From NCBI GenBank assembly GCA_934148875.1, contig CAKPDJ010000001.1:12271-76270 (forward strand): a stretch of 64,000 nucleotides of DNA, written 5' to 3'. Below the pieces are notes generated by a model. The model was not told the origin of the DNA and ran no database searches. It saw only the letters and a list, made by a program, of their open reading frames with translations. The position numbers and the translations under genes are program-made. The stretch is from an uncultured Bacilli bacterium. GTDB taxonomy: Bacteria > Bacillota_I > Bacilli_A > RF39 > UBA660. This document shows positions 40,935-50,600 of the stretch, piece after piece (the stretch's first letter is position 1; every line of letters starts with the position of its first letter).

Positions 40935-42638
40935 ATGTCTTATCAAGCTTTATATAGAAAATATAGACCATCTACTTTAGAAGATGTAATTGGCCAAGAT
41001 GTTGTTATTAAAATTTTAAAAAATGCAATTATTAATAATAAAATTTGCCATGCTTATATGTTTTCAGGACCACGTGGGATTGGAAAAACCTCTATTGCGA
41101 AAATTTTAGCTAAAACTGTTAACTGTTTAAATTTGGATAATGGTGATGCTTGTGGAAAATGTGAAAATTGTTTATCTATAAGTAATAATTCTAATCCTGA
41201 TATTATAGAAATAGATGCGGCTTCTAATAATGGAGTAGATGAGATTCGCGAAATTAAAAGTAAAATTAATTTAGTGCCTAATCAATTAAAATATAAAGTG
41301 TACATTATTGATGAGGTACATATGTTGTCTATTGGTGCATTTAATGCACTATTAAAAACTTTGGAAGAACCACCAGAGCATGTAATTTTTATATTAGCTA
41401 CAACAGATTTACATAAGGTTCCTGTAACTATCATTTCTAGATGTCAATGTCTTGAATTTCATCGTATTAGTTGTGATGATATAACAAAAAGACTTAAGTA
41501 TATATCTGATAAAGAAAATATTAATATTGATGATAGTGTTTTAAAAAGAATAGCTGAATTATCAGATGGTGGTATGCGTGATGCGGTTGGTATGTTAGAT
41601 AAGTTAAATGCTTATTCTAATTCAAATATCACAATGGATGATTTTGAAAAAGTAAATGGTATTGTGTCATTATCTGAAAGAATAGAATTTTTGGATAATA
41701 TTATGAATGGTAACATAGATCATGTCATTGAATTTATAGATTACATTTATGATAATGGTAAAGATTTTATAGTATTTGTCCAAGATATGATTAATTTATG
41801 TAAAGATTTATGTATTTCGTATTATATTGAAAATGAAAAAAAATATGATATTGATTTACTATTATCTTTTTTAAAATCTTTAAATAATACTTTAAAAAAT
41901 ACAGAATTTTCTTCAAATATTAGAATAACATTAGAAGTTGAGTTGTTATCGTTTATTAATAATCAAATTCTTAACGATAATAATACAATTATTGATAATA
42001 ATTCTCAAAAGAAAGAAAAAAATGCTGTTAATGATTTGAAAATTGATAATAATGGAATACAAAACGAAGTTATTGATAATAGTTATCAACAAATTAATAA
42101 AAAAGAGGAAAAAATTATTTCCCGGGAAATAATTAATCCACAATCTGTTGATGATTCAAGTGCTTATCAGGAAGTAGTTGATATTATTATTAACAATTGT
42201 TTTGCTAGAGCCAATAAGAAAAATAAGTTGGACTTTGAAAATAATTGGAATAAGCTTAATGATTATGCTCTTGATAATGAGTATGGTGCTGTTGCATGTT
42301 ACATTTCTGATGGCATAGTGAGAGCTGTTGGTGAAAATGAGGTTATTATTTCATTTGCTTATGAATCTATGGTTGACAGAGGAGTTAAGATAATTAATAA
42401 GATAGAAAATTTATTAGAAAAAATTTATAGTAAACATTATGATGTAGCGTTAATAACGAATGATAAATGGAACCATGAAAAAGAAATATTTATTTTGAAT
42501 ATGAATAATAAGGTAAAATATGAATATAAAGAATTACCTAATAATAATATAGAAAATAAACCTTCATTAAAAAGCGATAATTCAATTGCTGAAGAAGCGA
42601 TTGAATTGTTTGGTGAAGATATGATATCAATAAATTAG
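40935..42638 (+). CDS. dnaX: DNA polymerase III subunit gamma/tau
   Basis: Clamp-loader ATPase, 567 residues. It starts MSYQALYRKYRPSTLEDVIG, has Walker A GPRGIGKTSIAK (about 43-54), a four-cysteine zinc module (CLNLDNGDACGKCENC, about 64-79), DEVHML and SRCQCLEF. The tau-like C-terminal region (about 365-567) is Asn-rich and contains, in codons for IISREII, the complete Noc site 3. The upstream in-frame start at 40917 is ignored in favour of ATG 40935 with GGAGGTG before it. Confidence 0.97.
   Translation: MSYQALYRKYRPSTLEDVIGQDVVIKILKNAIINNKICHAYMFSGPRGIGKTSIAKILAKTVNCLNLDNGDACGKCENCLSISNNSNPDIIEIDAASNNGVDEIREIKSKINLVPNQLKYKVYIIDEVHMLSIGAFNALLKTLEEPPEHVIFILATTDLHKVPVTIISRCQCLEFHRISCDDITKRLKYISDKENINIDDSVLKRIAELSDGGMRDAVGMLDKLNAYSNSNITMDDFEKVNGIVSLSERIEFLDNIMNGNIDHVIEFIDYIYDNGKDFIVFVQDMINLCKDLCISYYIENEKKYDIDLLLSFLKSLNNTLKNTEFSSNIRITLEVELLSFINNQILNDNNTIIDNNSQKKEKNAVNDLKIDNNGIQNEVIDNSYQQINKKEEKIISREIINPQSVDDSSAYQEVVDIIINNCFARANKKNKLDFENNWNKLNDYALDNEYGAVACYISDGIVRAVGENEVIISFAYESMVDRGVKIINKIENLLEKIYSKHYDVALITNDKWNHEKEIFILNMNNKVKYEYKELPNNNIENKPSLKSDNSIAEEAIELFGEDMISIN
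42117..42130. promoter_or_regulatory. Noc-binding site 3, inside dnaX
   Basis: Perfect ATTTCCCGGGAAAT, palindromic from 42113 to 42134, encoded within the dnaX linker as codons ATT TCC CGG GAA ATA. The CGG arginine codon is otherwise rare in these AT-rich genes. Confidence 0.88.
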
Positions 42639-42653
42639 AAAAGAGGAAAAAAT

Positions 42654-42953
42654 ATGAATATACAAGCATTAATGAAACAAGCTCAATCTTTACAAAAAGA
42701 TATGATGAAAACTAAGGAAGAAATTGATAATATGACTTTTACTGGTACAAGTTCTTTTGTTACTGTAGAAGTAAAGGGAACTAAAGAAGTATTAAAAGTA
42801 ACTATTGATAATGAGAATATTACTTCTGATGATAAAGAACTAATAGAAGATATGTTGGTAGTTGCTTTAAATGATGCTTTTAAACAAATTGACAAAGTTA
42901 CAGAACAAAAAATGGGTAAATTTAGTAGTATGATGCCTGGTGGATTATTTTAG
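42654..42953 (+). CDS. YbaB/EbfC family nucleoid-associated protein
   Basis: A 99-residue DNA-binding protein of the YbaB/EbfC family, starting MNIQALMKQAQSLQKDMMKTKEEI and ending KMGKFSSMMPGGLF. Such proteins form small dimeric tweezers that bind DNA with little specificity. It sits between dnaX and recR, its conserved place in most bacteria, and is coupled to both with short gaps. Confidence 0.95.
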   Translation: MNIQALMKQAQSLQKDMMKTKEEIDNMTFTGTSSFVTVEVKGTKEVLKVTIDNENITSDDKELIEDMLVVALNDAFKQIDKVTEQKMGKFSSMMPGGLF

Positions 42954-42962
42954 GTGTAGATT

Positions 42963-43559
42963 ATGTATCCTAGTAGTTTAGAACAATTGATAGATTCTTT
43001 TAAATATTTACCTGGAATAGGAGAAAAAACAGCTGAGAGACTTGCTTTTGCTGTTATGGAAATGGATGAAGAAAGGGTTTCACAATTTTCTGACAGTTTG
43101 ATGAAAGTTAAAGAAAATATTCATCGTTGTCCTATTTGTAATGGTTTGACTGACAAAGATAAATGTTCAATATGTGGTGATAACCTGCGTGATAATAGTG
43201 TTTTATGTGTTGTTGAGGACCCTAAATCTGTATTCCTATTTGAAAAATTAGGTTTATATAAAGGTAAATATCATGTACTTAAAGGATTGATTTCTCCAAT
43301 GGATGGAGTTAATCCTGAAGATATAGAATTAGAGAAGTTGATAGAAAGAGTAAAAAAAGATTCTTTTAAAGAAATTATTTTAGCATTTAAACCAAGTTTT
43401 GAAGGGGAGGCAACTTCCTTATATATTAAAAGAATTTTGGGTGATATGAATCTTTCTATTACTAAAATAGCTAGTGGTATTCCAATGGGTGCCGATATGG
43501 AATACATTGATGCTATGACTTTAGAGAGAGCCTTAATGGATCGTAAAAATGTAGAATAA
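42963..43559 (+). CDS. recR: Recombination protein RecR
   Basis: A 198-residue member of the RecFOR pathway. It has the helix-hairpin-helix LPGIGEKTAERLAF, the four-cysteine zinc motif CPICNGLTDKDKCSIC (about 57-72), the TOPRIM domain with VVEDPKSVFLFE, and the C-terminal LERALMDRKNVE. It directly follows the YbaB/EbfC gene. Confidence 0.97.
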   Translation: MYPSSLEQLIDSFKYLPGIGEKTAERLAFAVMEMDEERVSQFSDSLMKVKENIHRCPICNGLTDKDKCSICGDNLRDNSVLCVVEDPKSVFLFEKLGLYKGKYHVLKGLISPMDGVNPEDIELEKLIERVKKDSFKEIILAFKPSFEGEATSLYIKRILGDMNLSITKIASGIPMGADMEYIDAMTLERALMDRKNVE

Positions 43560-43596
43560 AAAAATTAATGGCTCATATTTTTTATTAGGTGATACT

Positions 43597-43782
43597 ATGA
43601 AAAAAATATGGGGTTTAATTAAAAAAGTATTTTTTAGTTTTGTAATTTTATATGGCTTTAATACTATTGGTAGTAATTTTAGTTTAGTAATACCTATAAA
43701 TTTTATAACAGTTTCGCTAATAACGTTTTTAGGTTTTCCCGCTTTACTATCTTTAGTTTTATTATTAGTAATAGCATTTTGA
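43597..43782 (+). CDS. bofA: BofA-like membrane protein (pro-sigma-K processing inhibitor family)
   Basis: A 61-residue protein with two hydrophobic helices joined by the family pattern NTIGSNFSLVIPINFITVSLITFLG (shown in parts: NTIGSNF, VIPINFITV, FLGFPALLSL). In sporulating Bacillus, BofA holds the SpoIVFB protease inactive until sigma-K is needed. The position after recR is the same as in B. subtilis. At 61 residues it is shorter than the 87 of B. subtilis BofA, lacking the first helix. Homology rests on motif and position. Confidence 0.82.
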   Translation: MKKIWGLIKKVFFSFVILYGFNTIGSNFSLVIPINFITVSLITFLGFPALLSLVLLLVIAF

Positions 43783-43792
43783 GGTGATTTAT

Positions 43793-44662
43793 GTGTTGGA
43801 AGTTTATAAGGACAAGCAGCCATTATTTTATGATGAAGTAAAAAATAGTATTACGAATAATAAAATAAGTCATGCTTATATGTTAGAAACAAATAATTAT
43901 ATTTTAAAAGATGATTTGATTTTATCTTTTATAAAAACATTATTTTGTCAAAATCATAATTTAGAACAGTCAAATTGTTTAGATTGTAATATCTGTCATT
44001 TGATAGACAATAATAGTTTATCAGATTTTAAGATTATTGAACCAGATGGAGCTTGGATAAAAAAAGATCAAATTCTTGGAATAAAAGAAGCATTTAAAAC
44101 AACTTCATTTGAAAATAGACCAAGAATTTATTGGATTAAAGGAGCAGATAAACTAAATAAACAAGCAGCTAATTCATTACTTAAATTTTTAGAGGAGCCT
44201 GAGGGAAATATTATAGCTATATTAGAAGTTGATAATAGATATAAGGTTTTAGAAACTATTAGAAGCAGATGTCAAATATATTCTTTTGTTAATCATGAAA
44301 AAAGTAAAGAAATAGAAAATATTGAATTATTGACAGAAATAATTAAAACTTTGGAAAATAAAAAAGAAAAGGCGATAGCTTATTTGCCTATCACATTAGA
44401 TAATAATTATTATAATAAAGATTTTTGGAAAAGTCTTTTTCTTGACATGATTAATATTTATGAAAGTGCCATAAGAAAACAAAATAATTTGAATTTTTCT
44501 AATTATGGTGATATTTTGGAGTTAATAATTAGTAAAAATTCGATATCAGGTTTAATTAATAAAGTTAGTGTTTTATTTGAAATGGTTAATAATTTAAACT
44601 ATAATTTAAACATGACGATGATGATTGATCAATTTGTTATTAAGTTTAATGGAGGTGAGTAG
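43793..44662 (+). CDS. holB: DNA polymerase III delta' subunit
   Basis: Clamp-loader subunit, 289 residues. It has the AAA+ shape without a working Walker A (as usual for delta'), a zinc module (CQNHNLEQSNCLDCNICH, about 45-62), KQAANSLLKFLEEP and IRSRCQIYSF. GTG 43793 is taken as start because GAGGTGA lies upstream; the ATG at 43791 is in another frame. It runs into ricT with one base between. Confidence 0.92.
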   Translation: MLEVYKDKQPLFYDEVKNSITNNKISHAYMLETNNYILKDDLILSFIKTLFCQNHNLEQSNCLDCNICHLIDNNSLSDFKIIEPDGAWIKKDQILGIKEAFKTTSFENRPRIYWIKGADKLNKQAANSLLKFLEEPEGNIIAILEVDNRYKVLETIRSRCQIYSFVNHEKSKEIENIELLTEIIKTLENKKEKAIAYLPITLDNNYYNKDFWKSLFLDMINIYESAIRKQNNLNFSNYGDILELIISKNSISGLINKVSVLFEMVNNLNYNLNMTMMIDQFVIKFNGGE

Positions 44663-44663
44663 A

Positions 44664-45446
44664 GTGCATAAAATAGTGGGAGTTATTTTTAATGAAAAAG
44701 GAAAAAGTTATTTCTTTTCGTGCAATAGCTTGGAATTAAATAAGGGTGATTATGTTATTGTTGAAACTGAAAAAGGTTTACAGTATGGACAAGTTGTTGT
44801 TCAACCTTATGAAATAAATGAAGAAGATATTGGTTTCCCATTAAAAAATGTAATTCGTATTGCTACTAAAGAAGATAATAAACAATATGATAAGAATAAA
44901 AAAGATGCTTCCCAGGCATTGATTAAGTCTAGAGAATTAGTTGAAGAATTTAATTTGAATATGAGAATTATTGATGTCAATTATACCTTTGATAGAAAAC
45001 AACTTTTATTTAATTTCTTAGCTGATTCAAGAATAGATTTTAGAGAATTAGCCAAAAAGCTTGCTCAAATTTATAAAACTCGTATTGAACTTAGACAAAT
45101 TGGGGTTAGAGATAAGGCTAAAGAAATAGGTGGAATTGGTCCTTGTGGGCGTTTCTTATGTTGTAGTACTTTTTTAACGGATTTTAATAGTGTTTCTATT
45201 AATATGGCAAAAAATCAAATGTTAGCATTAAATCCTACAAAAATAAATGGTTTATGTGGTAGACTCTTATGTTGTTTAAATTATGAAGATGAAGTTTATA
45301 CTGAAATGAAAAAAGGTATGCCTAATATTGGTCAAACTTTTAAAGACAGTGAAGTAGAAGGCAAAGTTATATCTTTAAATTTATTAAAAAGAACTGCTAC
45401 TATCGAAACTAAGAACAAATCACTAGTTGAGGTTGAAATAAAATAA
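44664..45446 (+). CDS. ricT: RicT/YaaT, PSP1-domain iron-sulfur protein of the Y complex
   Basis: A 260-residue PSP1-domain protein. The cysteine clusters GPCGRFLCC and CGRLLCC match the iron-sulfur ligands of RicT, which with RicA and RicF forms the Y complex that helps RNase Y mature mRNAs and affects competence, biofilm and sporulation phosphorelay in B. subtilis. GTG 44664 is used, with GGAGGTGAG upstream. In B. subtilis yabA follows ricT; here the methyltransferase gene follows directly. Confidence 0.93.
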   Translation: MHKIVGVIFNEKGKSYFFSCNSLELNKGDYVIVETEKGLQYGQVVVQPYEINEEDIGFPLKNVIRIATKEDNKQYDKNKKDASQALIKSRELVEEFNLNMRIIDVNYTFDRKQLLFNFLADSRIDFRELAKKLAQIYKTRIELRQIGVRDKAKEIGGIGPCGRFLCCSTFLTDFNSVSINMAKNQMLALNPTKINGLCGRLLCCLNYEDEVYTEMKKGMPNIGQTFKDSEVEGKVISLNLLKRTATIETKNKSLVEVEIK

Positions 45447-46162
45447 TGGAAGTATTACATGATTTAGTCGGATATAAAAATTTAAAAATATATCAAAATA
45501 CAGATTGGTTTTTATTTTCTTTAGATTCAGTGCTACTTGCTAATTTTGTAACTCTTAATAAAAATATCAAGACTATATTTGACTTAGGTTGTGGAAATGC
45601 ACCTATACCTTTAATTCTTTCAACTAAAACAGATGCACATATTGTTGGGGTTGAAATTCAAAAAGATTGCTATAAGCTGGCAAAGAAAAGCGTCATATAT
45701 AATAAGCTTGATAGTCAAATTGAATTAATGAATATTGATATGAAAAACCTAAAAAATATGTATACTAGTGATAGTGTAGATGTTATTACTTGTAATCCTC
45801 CATATTTTAAATATTCTTCTACTAGTAATATTAATGAAGATGAGCATAAAGTAATAGCTAGACATGAGAAAATGATTACTTTGGATGATATATTGTCACT
45901 TGCTAGATATTTGTTAAAAAATAATGGTTGTATTGCTATGGTTCACCGTACTGATAGATTGATAGAAATAATTAATGCTTTTCAAAAACATGGATTAGAA
46001 GTAAAAAAAATACGATTTGTATATCCTAGAATTAATTCCGAATCAAATATGGTTTTAATTGAGGGTAGAAAAAATGGTAAGGTTGGGTTAAAATTATTAC
46101 CTCCACTTTATGTTCATGATAATAATAATTATACTGATGAAGTTATGACTATGTTTCAATAG
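45446..46162 (+). CDS. tRNA1(Val) (adenine37-N6)-methyltransferase family protein (YabB/TrmN6)
   Basis: A 238-residue SAM-dependent methyltransferase. FDLGCGNAPIPLIL (about 46-59) is the SAM site and CNPPYFK (about 118-124) the N6-adenine catalytic motif. It belongs to the YabB/YfiC branch, which methylates A37 of tRNA-Val in E. coli. Its ATG overlaps the ricT stop (TAATG). The order ricT-yabB-rsmI is that of Bacilli minus yabA and yazA. Confidence 0.92.
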   Translation: MEVLHDLVGYKNLKIYQNTDWFLFSLDSVLLANFVTLNKNIKTIFDLGCGNAPIPLILSTKTDAHIVGVEIQKDCYKLAKKSVIYNKLDSQIELMNIDMKNLKNMYTSDSVDVITCNPPYFKYSSTSNINEDEHKVIARHEKMITLDDILSLARYLLKNNGCIAMVHRTDRLIEIINAFQKHGLEVKKIRFVYPRINSESNMVLIEGRKNGKVGLKLLPPLYVHDNNNYTDEVMTMFQ

Positions 46163-46178
46163 TAGGGAGATGTTTATT

Positions 46179-47018
46179 ATGCGTCAAAAAAGTTATGATG
46201 ATAGTCCTAGTTTATATTTAATTCCTACACCAGTTGGTAATATGGAAGATATAACACTTAGAGCTATTAACATTTTAAAGAAAGTTGATTTTTTATTATG
46301 TGAAGATACTCGAATTACTGCAGAATTACTTAATAAATTGGATATTAAGAAAAAGTTAGTGCATTCTGATGATCATAATGAAGATTCGTTAAAGGAAATG
46401 GTTTTATCTAAATTACAAGATGGACTTAACATAGGATTAGTTACTGATAGAGGCACCCCTATTATTAGTGATCCGGGTTATAAAATAGTAGAATATGTTA
46501 CAAAAAATGGGTTTAATGTAATAAGTTTACCAGGGCCAACTGCTTTTGTACCTGCTTTAACTATGTCTGGAATTAATCCAGCACCATTTTTATTTTATGG
46601 TTTTTTAAATAGTAAAGAGTCAAAACGTATAAAAGAACTTGAATCTTTAAAAAATTTACCATATACTATCATCTTGTATGAAGCTCCTCACAGAATTACT
46701 GATATGTTAAAATCATTATTATCAGTATTTGGTAATCGCCAAATAGCTTTATGTAGGGAAATAAGTAAGAAATACGAAGAAGCCATTCGTGGCACTATTG
46801 AAGAAGTGTTAACTGTTTCTGATACATTAAAGGGTGAAATGGTAGTAGTTGTTGAGGGTAATTTAGAACAAGAAGATTATTCCTCACTTACTATTCTCGA
46901 ACATATTAATTTATATTTAGAGGACGGCATGAGTGATAAAGAAGCTATAAAAAAAGTAGCTGTGGAAAGAGGTATTCCGAAGTCTGTTGTGTATAAGGAG
47001 TACCATATAGATAATTAA
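46179..47018 (+). CDS. rsmI: 16S rRNA (cytidine1402-2'-O)-methyltransferase RsmI
   Basis: A 279-residue tetrapyrrole-methylase-fold enzyme. It shows LYLIPTPVGNMEDITLRA, CEDTRIT, VTDRGTPIISDPGY, LPGPTAFVPAL and APHRI, in the family's order. ATG 46179 is preferred to 46170 on ribosome-site spacing (AGGGAG). It modifies the ribosomal P site together with RsmH. Confidence 0.96.
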   Translation: MRQKSYDDSPSLYLIPTPVGNMEDITLRAINILKKVDFLLCEDTRITAELLNKLDIKKKLVHSDDHNEDSLKEMVLSKLQDGLNIGLVTDRGTPIISDPGYKIVEYVTKNGFNVISLPGPTAFVPALTMSGINPAPFLFYGFLNSKESKRIKELESLKNLPYTIILYEAPHRITDMLKSLLSVFGNRQIALCREISKKYEEAIRGTIEEVLTVSDTLKGEMVVVVEGNLEQEDYSSLTILEHINLYLEDGMSDKEAIKKVAVERGIPKSVVYKEYHIDN

Positions 47019-47022
47019 AATT

Positions 47023-47036
47023 ATTTCCCGGGAAAT
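47023..47036. promoter_or_regulatory. Noc-binding site 4
   Basis: Perfect ATTTCCCGGGAAAT, palindromic from 47019 to 47040, in the 57-base gap between rsmI and pth. Confidence 0.9.
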
Positions 47037-47075
47037 AATTTTGGTCTTTTTGTTTATAATAAAGAGGTGAGTAAG

Positions 47076-47636
47076 TTGAAATTAATAGTTGGTTTAGGTA
47101 ATCCTGGAAAAGAATATGAAAATACACGTCATAATATTGGTTTTCAGACGATTGATAAGTACGCTAGTAAATTAGGAGTTGGTATTAACAAATCAAAGTT
47201 TAATGGTTTATATGTTGATACAGTAATTAATGGTGAAAAGGTTATATTGTTGAAACCTCAGTCTTATATTAATTTAAGTGGTGAAGTTATTCACAAATTT
47301 GTGGATTTCTATAAAATACCATTAAATGATATTTTAATTATTAATGATGATCTTGATTTACCTGTGGGAAACTTAAGAATAAAGAAACAAGGTTCTAGTG
47401 GTGGTCATAATGGCCTAAAGAATATTGAACTACATTTAGGTACTCAAGAGTATAAAAGAATAAAAATTGGTATATCTAATAATAAAAATATAGATACTAA
47501 AGATTATGTATTAGGTAAATTATCTACATCTGAAAAACAGAAGTTAGATGAGGTAATTAATATAGTTATGAATATACTTGATGATTATTTTAATTTACCT
47601 TTTGATACATTGATGTCAAAATATAATCATAAATAG
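47076..47636 (+). CDS. pth: Peptidyl-tRNA hydrolase
   Basis: Recycles tRNAs from prematurely released peptidyl-tRNA. The 186-residue protein has VGLGNPGKEYENTRHNIGF, catalytic His in TRHN, KPQSYINLSGE, and DDLDLPVGNLRIKKQGSSGGHNG (in parts: DDLDLPVGNLRI, GSSGGHNGLKNI). TTG 47076 is taken as start because GAGGTG is six bases upstream; the GTG at 47067 lies inside that ribosome site. Confidence 0.94.
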   Translation: MKLIVGLGNPGKEYENTRHNIGFQTIDKYASKLGVGINKSKFNGLYVDTVINGEKVILLKPQSYINLSGEVIHKFVDFYKIPLNDILIINDDLDLPVGNLRIKKQGSSGGHNGLKNIELHLGTQEYKRIKIGISNNKNIDTKDYVLGKLSTSEKQKLDEVINIVMNILDDYFNLPFDTLMSKYNHK

Positions 47637-47649
47637 AACAGGTGATAAA

Positions 47650-50600
47650 ATGAATATTTTTGATGGCAATATTCCAATTAAAAATATTAATAATATTGGC
47701 TTAGCTGGTCTTACAGATGAGCTTTTTTGTCGTTATATTAGTACTGTTTATTGTGAAAATGATAAGAGTATACTAATTGTTACAGCTAGTTTGTTTGAAG
47801 CTAATCAGCTATATGATAGTTTACTTAATTATCAGGATAATGTTTTATTATTTCCAATGGATGATTTTTTAACTAGTGAGGCTATTGCTACTAGTCCAGA
47901 TTTGATGGTTAATCGATTAGAAACTTTAAATACTTTATTAAATAAGGAAAAGCAAATTATTGTTACTAATTTAATGGGTTATTTAAGATTTTTACCAACG
48001 CCAGATGTTTATAAGAACAGTATTTTTACTGTTAAAATTGGTCAAGATTATGATTTAAGTAAATTTGCTAATCATCTAAATAATATTGGTTATAAGAGAG
48101 AGTCTATAGTTACTAAGACTGGTGAATATGCAGTTCGTGGTTTTATTATTGATATTTTTCCTTTAGAATATGATCATCCAATACGTTTTGAATTTTTTGG
48201 TGATACTATTGATTCAATTCGTATTTTTGATGAGGATACTCAAAAGTCAATTTCAACTATTAATGATATTACTATTTATCCATATAGTGAATTTATTCTT
48301 GATAAGGAAATAGATGAAGTTATTAATAAACAAAAATATTTAAAACAATATACAAATGTCTCATCAATATTAGATTACATGAATGGTGGAATTGTTTTCT
48401 ATAAAGATTATCCTCAGCTTACTATTAGTTATCAAAATATTATAAAAGAAACTATTGAATATAGAAATGAAAAAGATATTGATTTTAATGGCGATTATAT
48501 GTTTAATCTTAATGAGTTATGTCCTAAATTTTTAAATCATTATCTAACTATAGATAATATTTTAAATGATAAGAATATTAGTATTTATTATTTTGATGCT
48601 AAAGAAATATCACCTTTTCATGAAAATATAGATGCGATTAATCATTTTATTGATGAACAATTATATCTAAATAAGTATGTTTTAATATATTTAAAAGAAA
48701 TACAAATTAAAAATTTTGTTAAAGAGCTTAATAGTAATTATATTATTACTGATGAAAGTAATGTTCAGAAAAATGTTGTTAATATTATTATTAAACCTTT
48801 AAATAAAGGTTATATATATCAAGATTATGTTGTTTTAACGGAACATGAACTATTTAATTATTCATCTGTTCGCAAAAAATATAAAACTAAATTTAAGTAT
48901 GCTTCTAAAATAAGAGATATTAATAAGCTACAAATTGGTGATTATGTTGTTCATGCAGTTAATGGAATTGGTGTTTATAATGGTATTAAAACTCTTAATC
49001 ATGGTAATTTAGTAAAGGACTATATTGAAGTTATCTATGCTGGTAATGATAAACTTTATATTCCTGTAGAAAAAATTGATTTAATAAGTAAATATTCTGG
49101 TAATGAGGGTACCGTCCCTAAAATTAATAAATTGGGTGGTGCAGACTGGAATAAAATAAAAGCTAGAGTCAAGAATAGAATTCATGATATTGCTGATAAA
49201 TTGTTGAAATTATATGCTGAAAGAGAAATGAAAGAAGGGTATGCCTTTTCGTTAGATACAGATATGCAAAAAGATTTTGATAATAGTTTTGAATATACTG
49301 AAACTAAAGATCAGTTACTAGCAATAGACCAAATAAAAAAAGATATGGAATCAAAGCATCCTATGGATAGACTTCTTTGTGGAGATGTTGGATATGGTAA
49401 AACTGAAGTTGCATTTAGGGCTATCTTTAAAGCTGTAATGGATTCTAAACAAGTTTTATATTTATGTCCAACTACCATTCTTTCTAATCAACAGTATCAA
49501 AATGCTTTGGTTCGTTTTAGTAATTTTCCTATTAATATTGGTTTGCTTAATCGTTTTACTACTCCTAAGGAAAAGAAGAGAATTATTGAGGGACTAAAAG
49601 ATGGTACTATTGATTTTGTGATAGGAACGCATAGATTACTTAGTAATGATATTAAACCAAAAGACTTAGGACTTTTAGTTATCGATGAAGAACAGCGATT
49701 TGGAGTAACACATAAGGAAAAAATTAAAGAATATAAAACTAATGTTGATGTTTTAACTTTAACGGCTACACCAATACCTAGAACTTTACAGATGTCAATG
49801 ATTGGTATTAGAAGTTTATCTTTGATTGAAACACCACCAGTAGATCGTTATCCTGTACAAACTTATGTTATTGAAGAGAATAATCAGATTATTAAAGATG
49901 CTATATATAAAGAATTAAGTAGGAAGGGACAAGTATTTTTACTTTATAATAAGATTGATACTATTGAGAAAAAAGTTGCTCAAATTCAAAGTTTAGTACC
50001 TGAAGCTAGAATTGTTTATGCTCATGGTAGGCTTACTAAAGAAGAGCTTGAAGATAGAATGCAAGCATTTATTAATTATGAATATGATGTTTTGATATGT
50101 ACTACTATTATAGAAACTGGTATTGATATTCCTAATGCCAATACATTAATTATTTTAGATGCTGATCATTTTGGACTTAGTCAATTGTATCAAATTCGTG
50201 GTCGTGTTGGTCGTAGTAATAAGATAGCTTATGCATATTTTATGTATTCTGCTAGTAAAATGCTTAATGATGCTGCTGTTAAAAGACTTAATGCTATTAA
50301 AGATTTTACCGAATTAGGAAGTGGCTTTTCTATTGCTACACGTGACTTATCTATTCGTGGTGCTGGTGATATTTTAGGTAGTGAACAAGCTGGTTTTATT
50401 GATACAGTAGGGATTGATTTATATTTAAAAATGCTTCAAGATGAAGTTAGTAGATTGAAGGGAATAACGCCTAAGGAAGAAATTATTCAAAACGAAAAAC
50501 CATTACTTGATGTATCTACTCATATTTCTAATACTTATACTGATGATGATGACTTAAAAATTTCTATTCATAAAGAAATTAATACTATAGACTCATTAGA

